Shown: one piece after another, positions 15,081-23,821 of the stretch
Position numbering within the stretch: the stretch's first letter is position 1
Layout of the letters: each line of letters starts with the position of its first letter
Assembly: GCF_011300215.1 (NCBI RefSeq)
Contig: NZ_CP049866.1
Span: 3,349,001 to 3,413,000 of the forward strand
DNA from: Nocardioides piscis
GTDB lineage: Bacteria > Actinomycetota > Actinomycetes > Propionibacteriales > Nocardioidaceae
DNA: 64,000 bases
Direction: 5' to 3'
Made by a program: the position numbers and the translations under genes
Notes under the pieces: model-generated
Told to the model about the DNA's origin: nothing
The model's input: only the letters and a program-made list of their open reading frames with translations
The model's database searches: none

Positions 15081-16322
15081 TCAGTCGACGACAACCGCGC
15101 TGCGGAACCAACGGACTGCATCTGTCAGCGTGTCCACCACGGACGCGGGGTCACTGCCCCGAACGATGATTCGACCGGCCCGAGTGTTGGAGTCACGACT
15201 GCTGTCATCCATCGACATGCCAGGACTGAGCTTCAGCTCTGCATGAACGATCCCCGTCCGTTCCAGCAGCTCCTCGGTCCCTGGCAAGGAGACGATCCTG
15301 CCGCGGGGTGCTGTCAGATGCGCAAACCCGTAGGTCTGGGCGTCCGGCACGATCGTGGTCGCAGAGGAACAGTCGTGGGCGATCTGTCCGAGAGCGGCCA
15401 GCGCCCAGTGCCGATACAGATCGACTCCGGTGGCCAAGCGGATGACCTCGTCGATCCGCCCGCCCCCGACTCGACCCGCACACTCGCTGAACACGAGCCC
15501 ACCCTCGGACTGCTCGAAGGCCTCGAGGTGGAACACGCCATCCAGGTGGCCCAGCGCGTGCAGCGCCTGACCCACCAATGAGTGGGCATGTGCGTACAGC
15601 TCGACGTTCCTGGCAGGAGGAAGACACACCGACGCCACATCGGCTCCCTGACGGATGTCGATGACGTTGCTCAAGTAGCGCGAGACGGCCAGGACACCCA
15701 CGTGCCCCTCGCGAACCACACCATCGAGATGGAGTTCGCGCCCATCCACGAACTCCTCCACAAGACATGGCTCGGCCGCAGCTGCGCCGACCCACTCCTC
15801 GACCTCCACCATCGAGCTCAGCCGGTAGGTGTCACGCGCTCCGGCCCCGGCAAGAGGCTTGACCACGACCGGAAGACCACCGACGCGCTCAATCGCCTCG
15901 ACCACGGCGTCCGGTGACTCACATGCTTCGCACCTGGCCACGGCGACACCGGCGGAACGGACCAGTGTCTTCTGGAGAAGCTTGTCGCGCAGTGCCAGCG
16001 CGACGGCGACGGGTTGAGCCCGCGCACCCGCGAGCTGGCCGACCACGGCAGCAGGAACAACCGTGAACTCGTAGGCGCCTGCGACCACGTCGAACTGCGT
16101 CAGCGAATACCCAGCTCTCGCGACGGCTGCCAATACTTGTTCGACATTGGACGGGTCAGCAACAGGAACTACTTCTTCGACGCATTCGGCCCGGAAGGCG
16201 GCGTCAGCCTCTGGCAACGAAGCCACACATACGACACGGGCCCCCAATTCGTGCAGCTGCTTGGCCGCGGCCTCGGGTTTCCAACCCAACAGCAGGACCC
16301 GAGGAACCAATTGCGCAGGCAA
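15081..16322 (-). CDS. ATP-grasp ligase B, first gene of the accessory cluster
   Basis: The 413-residue product is a paralogue of the ATP-grasp enzyme at 6257-7468. Shared blocks include LLGWK at the start, LRDKLLQKTLVRSAG, VVVKPLAGAGARDTYRL (K155), VEEFVDGRELHLDGVV, VFHLEAFEQSEGGLVFSECAGRVGGG and LATGVDLYRHWA. The start is a TTG supported by a strong GGGGGAGAG about five bases upstream. A 100-base gap separates it from the MFS gene. Two ligases of this kind in one operon suggest two successive amide-bond steps. Substrates are unknown. Confidence 0.85.
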   Translation of the reverse strand: MPAQLVPRVLLLGWKPEAAAKQLHELGARVVCVASLPEADAAFRAECVEEVVPVADPSNVEQVLAAVARAGYSLTQFDVVAGAYEFTVVPAAVVGQLAGARAQPVAVALALRDKLLQKTLVRSAGVAVARCEACESPDAVVEAIERVGGLPVVVKPLAGAGARDTYRLSSMVEVEEWVGAAAAEPCLVEEFVDGRELHLDGVVREGHVGVLAVSRYLSNVIDIRQGADVASVCLPPARNVELYAHAHSLVGQALHALGHLDGVFHLEAFEQSEGGLVFSECAGRVGGGRIDEVIRLATGVDLYRHWALAALGQIAHDCSSATTIVPDAQTYGFAHLTAPRGRIVSLPGTEELLERTGIVHAELKLSPGMSMDDSSRDSNTRAGRIIVRGSDPASVVDTLTDAVRWFRSAVVVD

Positions 16323-16363
16323 AAGCTCTCCCCCATTCTCCCCGAACCAGCCTCACGAACGGC

Positions 16364-16369
16364 CGTATA
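16364..16369 (-). promoter_or_regulatory. Possible -10 element of the accessory cluster
   Basis: On the minus strand the hexamer TATACG, preceded by GTGAG, lies about 40 bases before the TTG start of the first cluster gene. No clear -35 hexamer is visible at 16-18 bases. It is the only TATA-like site in the region. Confidence 0.3.
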
Positions 16370-16530
16370 CTCACAGACATCTTGGCGCGTTGGGTGACCC
16401 CACTGAGTTGTCCCAGTATTCGGGCTCTGTGCTGGTGACGAGAGTCATATCCGGGTCCGGGACACCACCGAGGTCAACCCCGCCCACCCGACCAGGGTCA
16501 GCCGCCGATGTGGGAACTGAAATGTCGATC

Positions 16531-16564
16531 GCCTCCGACCTGCTGTGCTTTGCAGGTCAGAGGC
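16531..16564 (-). terminator. Hairpin downstream of tRNA-Val
   Basis: GCCTCCGACCTGC and GCAGGTCAGAGGC form a 13-bp stem with one mismatch around an 8-base loop. It begins 12 bases after the tRNA 3' end on the minus strand. There is no strong T-tract, so termination could be partial. The rest of 16323-16530 holds nothing recognisable apart from the cluster leader. Confidence 0.5.
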
Positions 16565-16575
16565 GGTCATGGAGC

Positions 16576-16650
16576 TGGTGGGCGATACTGGGTTCGAACC
16601 AGTGACCTCTTCGGTGTGAACGAAGCGCGCTACCACTGCGCCAATCGCCC
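16576..16650 (-). tRNA. tRNA-Val (anticodon CAC)
   Basis: The 75-base minus-strand sequence folds as a full cloverleaf: acceptor GGGCGAT/ATCGCCC, D arm GCGC/GCGC, anticodon arm CTTCG-TTCACAC-CGAAG with anticodon CAC, and T arm ACTGG-TTCGAAC-CCAGT. The discriminator is A and CCA is encoded. A TAGAGT -10-like hexamer (16670-16675) lies 19 bases upstream. It sits directly beside the accessory cluster, and tRNA genes are common integration sites, though no duplicated tRNA end was found. Confidence 0.96.
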
Positions 16651-16690
16651 GTGTGGTTGCGGCCGCGACTCTACAGGCGCCTGCCGCCAG

Positions 16691-17176
16691 TCACGAAACC
16701 GGCTCCTTCGCCGACCTGTCCTTGATCGCCTTCTTGAGCTTGTCCACCGCGTCGGGCTGGTCGTGGAAGCGGCGATAGCTGTAGACGATCAGGCCGACGG
16801 CGATGAACGCGGAGGCGACCTGGGTGATGCCGGTCCACATGCCGCCGGGCAGCCACCACGTCTCGACGAAGGGCCACCACTCAGGGGCCGGCGGCTTCAT
16901 GATCCAGAGCACGCCGCACGCCGCCAGGCCGACCGCGGCGAGAGCGGACAGCACGATCCGGGGCCAGGTCTCCACACCCTCGGCGGCGCCGAGCATCGCG
17001 CGCAGCCGCACGGGCTCGACCCGGCGGTCGGCCCACTCGTACTGCCGGGACAGCAGTGCCAGGCCGGCGAAGATGCCCAGCAGCCCAGGACCGGGCAGGA
17101 AGACCGCCGCCACGCCGGCCAGAAGGAGGATCCAGCCCAGCGTTTCGACCACGATGCGCTTGCCCGCGGACTTCAC
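16691..17176 (-). CDS. PGPGW/TIGR02611-like small membrane protein
   Basis: The 161-residue product has two N-terminal hydrophobic segments (GWILLLAGVAAVFLPGPGLLGIFAGLALL) containing the PGPG turn typical of the TIGR02611/PGPGW family. Two further membrane segments follow near residues 75 and 118, and then a lysine-rich tail. Function is not known. The GTG start lies six bases after a TAGGGT hexamer, so the mRNA is probably leaderless. Confidence 0.72.
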   Translation of the reverse strand: MKSAGKRIVVETLGWILLLAGVAAVFLPGPGLLGIFAGLALLSRQYEWADRRVEPVRLRAMLGAAEGVETWPRIVLSALAAVGLAACGVLWIMKPPAPEWWPFVETWWLPGGMWTGITQVASAFIAVGLIVYSYRRFHDQPDAVDKLKKAIKDRSAKEPVS

Positions 17177-17182
17177 GTCATG

Positions 17183-17188
17183 ACCCTA
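17183..17188 (-). promoter_or_regulatory. -10 hexamer TAGGGT of a leaderless promoter
   Basis: TAGGGT on the minus strand, then CATGAC, then the GTG start at 17176. The spacing puts the transcription start at or next to the initiation codon. Confidence 0.5.
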
Positions 17189-17216
17189 ACCGGTGGGTGG
17201 AAGCCGATCGAGGCAG

Positions 17217-19022
17217 TTAGACGTCGTGTTGTGCGACCCAGCTCGCGTGCAGTCCGGCATAGATGCTGTCGACCTCGTTGCGCAGGTCGCTGTGATGCCC
17301 GCGCTGCACGACCCGACCCTTGTCCATGACGATCACCTCGTCGGCGTTCTCCGCAGTCGAGAGCCGGTGAGCGATGGTGACCGACGTGCGCGACGCCATC
17401 AGTCGCTCCAGGGCGCGCCCGATCTGCATCTCCAGGTGGGGGTCGACAGCACTCGTGGCCTCGTCGAGCACGAGCAGGTCGGGATCGGCGAGATGCGCCC
17501 GGAGCAACGCCACGAGCTGCCTCTCGCCGGCCGAGAGCGACTCGCCGCGCTGGCCAACCTGCGTGTCGAGGCCGCGAGGGAGCCCCTCGAGCCAGCCGGT
17601 CAGCCCCAGCTCCTCGGCCGACGCGCGGATCTCGGCCTCCGTGGCGTCGATCCTGCCGTAGCGGACGTTGGCGGTGATGGTGTCGTCGAAGAGGAAACCC
17701 TCCTGCGGCACCAGCACGACGCTGCGTCGCAGCGACCCCGAGTCGATGGTGCGCACGTCGATCCCGTCGAGCAGCACTGCACCCTCGACGGGATCCATCA
17801 GCCGCGTCAGCAGCTTGGCGACGGTCGACTTGCCGGAGCCGGTCTCCCCCACCACGGCGACCCGGGTGCCGGCGTCGATGTGGAGGTCGAGGTCGATGAC
17901 CACCGGTGGCCCGCCGGGGTAGGCGAAGCCGACCCGCTCGAACGTGACGTCAATCGGCCCACGCGGCAGCGACACCCCCTCGGGCCCGGGATCGATCAGG
18001 TCGGCCGGCGTCTCGAGGATGCCGAGCGTGCGTCGCCAGCTGGCGATCGCGTTCTGCGCGTCGGTGAGGATCTGGGTGCCCATCTGGACGGGGCCCACGA
18101 ACAACGTCACCAGGAACGCGAAGGCCAGCACCGTGCCGGGCGTCATGTCGGAGGTGAAGCCCAGCAGCACGCCGATCACGATCACGCCGGCGTTGGCGAG
18201 GCCGGCGGAGATGCCGCCCAGGGAGAACGACACCACGGTGAAGGTCTGGGCCTTGAGATAGGCCTCCTGCCAGTCATCGATGGCGGTGTCGATGCGCTCC
18301 TGGGTGCGGGCCTCCACGCCGTAGGACCTCACCACCGATGCCCCGACGACCGGCTCGGAGATGGCACCCATCAGCACTCCGACCTGGTGTCGGACCACGG
18401 TGTAGGCGGCAGAGAGCCGTCGCTGGAACCACCGCAGCGACAAGAAGAGCGGGGCGAAGCAGAGCCACACGACCAGCGCGAGCTCCCAGCTGTAGAACAG
18501 CATGAGGGCAGTCGCCACCAGGATCTGGCCGATGCTGACCACGAAGATGAGTCCACCGAAGACCAGGAACTGGCTGACCTGGTCGACGTCGCTGGTGACG
18601 CGCGAGACGAGCGCCCCGCGGCGCTCGGTGTTCTGGGTCAGCAACGGCAGGTCGTGGACGTGGCGGAAGGCCCGGGTGCGCAGGGTGGCCAGGCCACGCT
18701 CGGAGGTGGTGAAGAGCCGGCTCGTCATGGCGTACGACGCCAGGCTGGTCACCACGACGGCGAGGAACGCCGCGACCCCCATCCACACGACGTAGTCGAG
18801 CCGCGGACCGTCGGGACCGTTGAGGCCGCGGTCGAGTGTCTGCTGGACCGCGATCGGGACGACGACCTGCCCACAGGAGGCGACGACCGCCAGCAGCAGG
18901 GTGACACCCAGCCCCTCGCGCAGCTCGGGCGAATAGCGCATGCCGAGACGGATCGTCTCCATCGCCTTGATGTCGGCGCCGGTGTCCATCTGGGTCCCGG
19001 ACGTCGGGGTCAGGGTGCTCAT
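17217..19022 (-). CDS. ABC exporter half (membrane domain plus ATPase), second of a pair
   Basis: The roughly 600-residue product has six membrane segments followed by an ABC ATPase with Walker A GETGSGKST, Q-loop VLVPQEGFLFDD, signature LSAGERQ (a variant of LSGGQ), Walker B LLVLDEATSAVD and the switch His in IAHRLS. It forms a heterodimeric exporter with the protein of the preceding gene. ATG 19022 is chosen because the 28 codons between it and an upstream ATG (19106) have poor GC3 bias. The upstream ATG does have GAGG seven bases before it and would overlap the partner gene, so it remains possible. The substrate is unknown. Confidence 0.87.
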   Translation of the reverse strand: MSTLTPTSGTQMDTGADIKAMETIRLGMRYSPELREGLGVTLLLAVVASCGQVVVPIAVQQTLDRGLNGPDGPRLDYVVWMGVAAFLAVVVTSLASYAMTSRLFTTSERGLATLRTRAFRHVHDLPLLTQNTERRGALVSRVTSDVDQVSQFLVFGGLIFVVSIGQILVATALMLFYSWELALVVWLCFAPLFLSLRWFQRRLSAAYTVVRHQVGVLMGAISEPVVGASVVRSYGVEARTQERIDTAIDDWQEAYLKAQTFTVVSFSLGGISAGLANAGVIVIGVLLGFTSDMTPGTVLAFAFLVTLFVGPVQMGTQILTDAQNAIASWRRTLGILETPADLIDPGPEGVSLPRGPIDVTFERVGFAYPGGPPVVIDLDLHIDAGTRVAVVGETGSGKSTVAKLLTRLMDPVEGAVLLDGIDVRTIDSGSLRRSVVLVPQEGFLFDDTITANVRYGRIDATEAEIRASAEELGLTGWLEGLPRGLDTQVGQRGESLSAGERQLVALLRAHLADPDLLVLDEATSAVDPHLEMQIGRALERLMASRTSVTIAHRLSTAENADEVIVMDKGRVVQRGHHSDLRNEVDSIYAGLHASWVAQHDV

Positions 19023-19098
19023 AAGGGGTCCCCGCGGAATCGTGGGCTGGCGGAGCGAAGCGGGGGAAGCGGGGAAAGCGCAGGATTGCGTGGGGTGT

Positions 19099-20889
19099 TC
19101 ATGCATCGACCTCGTAGGCGTTGACGAGCCGGGCGTAGTCGGCGCTGGTGGCGAGCAGCTCGGCGTGGGTCCCCTGACCCACGACTCGGCCCTGGTCGAG
19201 GTGGATGACCTGGTCGGCCAGAGAGATCGTCGCCTTGCGGTAGGCCACGACGACCAGGCTCGCCGCGCTGCCGGACATGTCGTCGCGCACTGACGCCAGG
19301 ATCCTGGCCTCGACCTCGGGGTCGACCGCGGAGGTGGCGTCGTCGAGGATCAGCAGCCGCGGCCGGCGCACCAGTGCGCGAGCCAGCGAGAGCCGCTGTC
19401 GCTGCCCTCCGGAGAGCGAGGTGCCGCGCTCCCCCAGCCTGGCGTCGAGCCCGTCGGGCAGCGCCGCCACGAAGCCGTCGGCCTGGGCTGTCCGCAGCGC
19501 CGCCCAGACGTCCTCGTCAGGCACGTCGGCACCGAGGGTGACGTTGCCGCGCACGGTGTCGTCGAAGAGGAAGGCGGTCTGCGCCACCAGCGCGACGTCG
19601 CGCGAGAGCTCGCCGCGACGCAGCTCACGCACGTCGGTGCCGTCCAGCCGGATGTGACCGGTGTCCGGGTCGACGAGGCGCGCCATCAGGTTGGTCAGGG
19701 TGCTCTTGCCGGAGGCGGTCGGCCCGACGATGGCCACCGTGCGACCGGGGTGGACGTCGAAGCTCACACCGGCGAGCAGCGGGGTCTGCGGCTCGTAGGA
19801 GTAGTGCAGGTCATCGACCACGAGGTGTCCACCGGCGTTGGTGCGCGGGAGGTCGGCGTCGCCATACGTCATGGAGCCGGTCGCGTCGATCACGGCCTTG
19901 GCGCGACGGAAACCGACCACGGAGCGTGGGAACTCGCCCAGGAGCCAGCCGATCGCGCGGATCGGGAAGGAGACGATGGTCAGGAGATAGGCGACCGTGA
20001 CAACGTCGCCGGCATCGGTCGCGCCGCTCATCACCCGTGACACCCCGACGCCGAGGACCACCAGCACGCCGATGTTGGGCAGGCTGGCCAGCGTGGGGTC
20101 GAAGGCTGCGCGGATGCGTCCGGCCCGGATGTTGACGTCGCGCAGCTCGTTGGCCTTGGCCCGGAAGCGGTCGGTCTCCTCGGGCTCGCGGCCCAGCGTC
20201 TTGACCACCATCGCGCCGTCGAAGGACTCGTGGGCGATCTCGCTGACCTCGGCGCGCAGGCCCTGGGCGCGGGTCATCAACGGGGAGGCGAAGTGCTGGT
20301 AGGCGAGGTTGGCGAGCACCACTGCCGGGAAGACCAGCAGCCCGACGACGGCCATCACCACGTCGGCGATGAACATCTGGATGACGGCGATGACCATCAT
20401 CACCACGGTGCCGAGCGCCATCGGCAGCGGCATGATCGGCGCCCAGGCGGCCTCGACGTCGGAATAGGCGTTGGAGAGCAGCTGGCCGGTCGGGTGGCGC
20501 TGGTGCCACTCCATCGGCAGCGCGAGGTATTGGCGGGTGACCGCGCGCCGGGTGTGTGACTGCATCCGGTAGTACATGATCCCGCCACCGAGGCGCCGGG
20601 CGACGATGCCGACAGCGCGCAGGAGCGCGACCCCGAGGAACAGCGCGACGACCCACAGCAGCAGGTCGGTGCCGATCTCGCCGGTCTCGAAGGCGGGGAT
20701 CAGGACGTTCTGGGTCGACCAGCCGAGCACCCACGCGTCGGCGACGGTCAGCACCCCGAACAGGACGGCACCGAGGGTGGCAACGGTGAAGACCCAGGGC
20801 TCTCGCCGGATCGCGACACCGAGGACGGCGAAGCCCTCGCGGGTGGTCGATCCGTGGTGCACGTCGTCGTGCAGTGCCTGCCCGCTCAC
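19099..20889 (-). CDS. ABC exporter half (membrane domain plus ATPase), first of a pair
   Basis: The 596-residue product has six membrane segments, then an ABC ATPase with Walker A GPTASGKST, Q-loop ALVAQTAFLFDD, the canonical signature LSGGQRQR and Walker B LLILDDATSAVD. The usual catalytic Glu after the Walker B Asp is Asp here, and the switch-loop His is replaced (VVAYRKAT). This nucleotide site is therefore probably degenerate, as in asymmetric heterodimeric exporters. The GTG at 20889 has GAGGGG eight bases upstream. The longer open frame runs into hisF and is not real. Confidence 0.87.
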   Translation of the reverse strand: MSGQALHDDVHHGSTTREGFAVLGVAIRREPWVFTVATLGAVLFGVLTVADAWVLGWSTQNVLIPAFETGEIGTDLLLWVVALFLGVALLRAVGIVARRLGGGIMYYRMQSHTRRAVTRQYLALPMEWHQRHPTGQLLSNAYSDVEAAWAPIMPLPMALGTVVMMVIAVIQMFIADVVMAVVGLLVFPAVVLANLAYQHFASPLMTRAQGLRAEVSEIAHESFDGAMVVKTLGREPEETDRFRAKANELRDVNIRAGRIRAAFDPTLASLPNIGVLVVLGVGVSRVMSGATDAGDVVTVAYLLTIVSFPIRAIGWLLGEFPRSVVGFRRAKAVIDATGSMTYGDADLPRTNAGGHLVVDDLHYSYEPQTPLLAGVSFDVHPGRTVAIVGPTASGKSTLTNLMARLVDPDTGHIRLDGTDVRELRRGELSRDVALVAQTAFLFDDTVRGNVTLGADVPDEDVWAALRTAQADGFVAALPDGLDARLGERGTSLSGGQRQRLSLARALVRRPRLLILDDATSAVDPEVEARILASVRDDMSGSAASLVVVAYRKATISLADQVIHLDQGRVVGQGTHAELLATSADYARLVNAYEVDA

Positions 20890-20996
20890 CCGTCGTCGCC
20901 CCTCGTCGTCACCACACCAGCCTCCAACACCAACGGGTGCGAGGTTATGCCGGAGCACCGACGGCGAGCCAACCGGCGGGGCGGTGGACGACCGGG

Positions 20997-21757
<761 letters not shown>

Positions 21758-21758
<1 letters not shown>

Positions 21759-22495
21759 CACGCCCCCGTGGGCAAGGTGAGCTCCAGCGCGTCCTCGAGG
21801 CTGAAGCGGCCCTCATAGAGAGCCGTGCCGGCGATCGCGCCCTCGACGCCGAGCGGCACCAGCTCCATCAGCGCGCGGATGTCGTCGAGGGTCGTCACCC
21901 CGCCGCTGGCGACGACGGGGCGGTCGGTCGCCTCGCACACGTCGCGCAGGAGCTGGAGGTTGGGACCCTGCAGCATGCCGTCCTTGTTGACGTCGGTGAC
22001 GACGTAGCGCGCACAGCCCTCGGAGTCGAGGCGGGCCAGGACGTCGTAGAGGTCGCCGCCCTCGCGGGTCCACCCGCGCGCGGCCAGCGTCCGGCCGCGG
22101 ACGTCGAGGCCGACGGCCACGCGGTCGCCATACGTCGCGATCGCCCTGGCGCACCACTCGGGCTGCTCGAGCGCGGCGGTCCCGATGTTGACCCGTCGAC
22201 ACCCGGTCGCCATCGCCGCCTCGAGCGACTCGTCGTCACGGATGCCGCCGCTCATCTCGACCTGGATGTCGAGGGTGCCCACGATCTCGGCCTGCAGGTC
22301 GCGGTTGTGGCCGTGACCGAAGGCCGCGTCGAGGTCGACGAGGTGGATCCACTCCGCGCCCGCCTCCTGCCAGCGCAGCGCTGCCTCGATCGGGTCGCCG
22401 AACGTCTTCTCCGACCCGTCCACGCCCTGGACGAGCTGCACGGCCCGCCCGCCCTTGATGTCGACGGCGGGCAGGAGCTCGAGGTAGGCGGCCAT
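21758..22495 (-). CDS. priA: Phosphoribosyl isomerase A (HisA/TrpF bifunctional type)
   Basis: The 245-residue barrel isomerises ProFAR in histidine synthesis; in actinobacteria it usually also replaces TrpF. Visible segments are [19 protein letters not shown] with the catalytic Asp, [37 protein letters not shown] and VVASGGV. The ATG lies six bases after a TAGGAT hexamer, so this gene has its own leaderless promoter rather than depending on the distant hisDCBH operon. Dual function is expected from the lineage, not shown. Confidence 0.95.
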
Positions 22496-22501
22496 GGGCC
22501 G

Positions 22502-22507
22502 ATCCTA
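22502..22507 (-). promoter_or_regulatory. -10 hexamer TAGGAT of a leaderless promoter for priA-hisF
   Basis: TAGGAT, then CGGCCC, then ATG. The spacing predicts transcription starting at the initiation codon. Confidence 0.55.
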
Positions 22508-22607
22508 GGAGCGTGGCCGCCAACCTGCTTCTTCGCGACGCGGGGACGAGACGGGCGCGCGCCCAGCACCCCCACGATGGGGGATGTCATGGGCCCTCCG
22601 CCGTGAC

Positions 22608-22613
22608 TAGCGT
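22608..22613 (+). promoter_or_regulatory. -10 hexamer TAGCGT of a leaderless promoter for the hydrolase
   Basis: TAGCGT, then GTGCCC, then ATG at 22620. It has the same geometry as the divergent priA promoter about 100 bases away. Confidence 0.5.
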
Positions 22614-22619
22614 GTGCCC

Positions 22620-23453
22620 ATGACCCGGTTCCGTGCGCCCACCGCCCGCGGTGAGCTGGTGGGGGACGTCGCCGGCACCGGTCCGGAGATCCTGCTGCTC
22701 CACGGTGGGCCCGGACTGTCCGACTACCTCGGCCCCCTGGCCGAGGAGCTCCGTGACGGCTACACGGTGGCCACCTACACCCAGCGCGGCCTGGCGCCGT
22801 CCAGCGTCGACGGCCCGACCTCCGTGTCTGCGCACAAGGCAGACGCCGTGGCTGTGGCCGATCACTTGGGCTGGGAGCGGCCGATCATCGGCGGTCACTC
22901 CTGGGGCGGCCACCTGACCCTGCACCTCGTCGCTGCGCACCCCGATCGCTGGCGATCGGCCCTCGTCATCGACCCGCTCGGGGCGATCGGCGACGGCGGC
23001 ATGGCCGAGTTCGGCGCAACGCTGAAGGAACGCGTCCCGGCTGCCGACCGGCCTCGGGTCGATGAGCTCGAGGCCGCTGAGGAGGCGGCGGGATCACTTC
23101 CCGTCGACCTCCAGTACGAGCACCTCGGCCTCGTGTGGCCCGCCTACTTCCCCGACCCCGCGCAGGCACCGCCCATGCCCGAGATCGCGATCGCGGAGGG
23201 CCAGGACCACATGTGGGAGGACATCGCGTCGTCGCTTCCGGGGCTCCACAAGGCGCTGATCGGCTGCGACGTGCCCACCGTGTTCGTCCACGGTGAGCGC
23301 AGCCCGATGCCCGTGACCGCGTCCACCGAGTCCGCCGAGGTGATGGTCAACGCCTCCGTGGACGTGGTGGAGGGGGCCGGCCACTTCATCTGGGTCGATG
23401 CGCCCGGCGCCGTACGCCGGTCGCTCGACCACATGCTTCACGCTCTCGGCTGA
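22620..23453 (+). CDS. Alpha/beta hydrolase, proline-iminopeptidase-like
   Basis: The 277-residue alpha/beta-hydrolase has the oxyanion segment LLLHGGPGLSDY near residue 29 and the nucleophile elbow GGHSWGGHL, which places the serine near residue 91. An Asp/Glu region lies near FVHGERSP, and the catalytic His is in GAGHFIW near residue 257. HGGPG is typical of proline iminopeptidases, but the substrate cannot be assigned. ATG 22620 is chosen over GTG 22614 because of the leaderless -10 spacing. Its end overlaps the convergent hspR-like gene by 16 bases. Confidence 0.82.
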   Translation: MTRFRAPTARGELVGDVAGTGPEILLLHGGPGLSDYLGPLAEELRDGYTVATYTQRGLAPSSVDGPTSVSAHKADAVAVADHLGWERPIIGGHSWGGHLTLHLVAAHPDRWRSALVIDPLGAIGDGGMAEFGATLKERVPAADRPRVDELEAAEEAAGSLPVDLQYEHLGLVWPAYFPDPAQAPPMPEIAIAEGQDHMWEDIASSLPGLHKALIGCDVPTVFVHGERSPMPVTASTESAEVMVNASVDVVEGAGHFIWVDAPGAVRRSLDHMLHALG

Positions 23454-23740
23454 TCCCGGTCGCGGTCCTCCAGCTCCCGGACGCGGTCCTCCAGGACCAG
23501 GACGCGCGCGATCCCGGCGAGGTTGAGCCCGTCGGCGAGCAGCTCACGGACGCGGTGCAGACGGTCGATGTCCACCGGGCTGTAGAGGCGGGACCCGCCC
23601 TGGGTGCGGTCGGGGCTCACCAGCCCGCGGCGCTCATAGACGCGCAGGTTCTGGATCTGCATCGACACCATCTCGGCGGCCACCGAGATCGCGAAGACTC
23701 CTCGCCGCTCGTCCGGCCCCTCCACTTGATTTCTCCGCAC
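23438..23740 (-). CDS. hspR: HspR-like MerR-family regulator
   Basis: The 100-residue protein begins with the HspR pattern FAISVAAEMVSMQIQNLRVYERRGLVSPDRTQGGSRLYS, then DIDRLHRVREL and a short coiled coil. HspR represses heat-shock genes and works with DnaK in Streptomyces and mycobacteria. The classical neighbour is dnaK; here the divergent neighbour is hsp20, so this is an hsp20-dedicated member. The GTG lies seven bases after a TATAGT hexamer (leaderless). It is shorter than typical HspR and has no long C-terminal tail. Confidence 0.8.
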   Translation of the reverse strand: MRRNQVEGPDERRGVFAISVAAEMVSMQIQNLRVYERRGLVSPDRTQGGSRLYSPVDIDRLHRVRELLADGLNLAGIARVLVLEDRVRELEDRDRDQPRA

Positions 23741-23747
23741 ATGGTGA

Positions 23748-23777
23748 CTATATAAAACCTATAACCACAAATATAGA
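23748..23777. promoter_or_regulatory. Overlapping divergent promoters with an inverted repeat between hspR and hsp20
   Basis: An AT-rich patch unlike its surroundings contains CTATAT (23748-23753) and ATATAG (23771-23776), inverted repeats 17 bases apart. The left arm includes a minus-strand -10 (TATAGT) for hspR, and the right arm includes a plus-strand -10 (TATAGA) for hsp20. A regulator bound here would cover both promoters. No classical HAIR motif was seen. Confidence 0.5.
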
Positions 23778-23821
23778 TCCCGAGGGCCTCCGCGCCCACG
23801 GCAGAGAATCAGGAGGTAGTG

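Noticed and set aside
16576..16650. tRNA-Val as an att site with a duplicated 3' end bounding the accessory cluster
   Set aside because: I looked for the tRNA 3' sequence near 6030-6300 and elsewhere at the far edge and found no copy; there is also no integrase gene.
17193..19124. A 643-codon plus-strand frame opposite the ABC exporter half
   Set aside because: It is antisense to a clear ABC transporter with all ATPase motifs; the frame has no domain signal and a His/Gln/Gly-rich composition typical of shadows.
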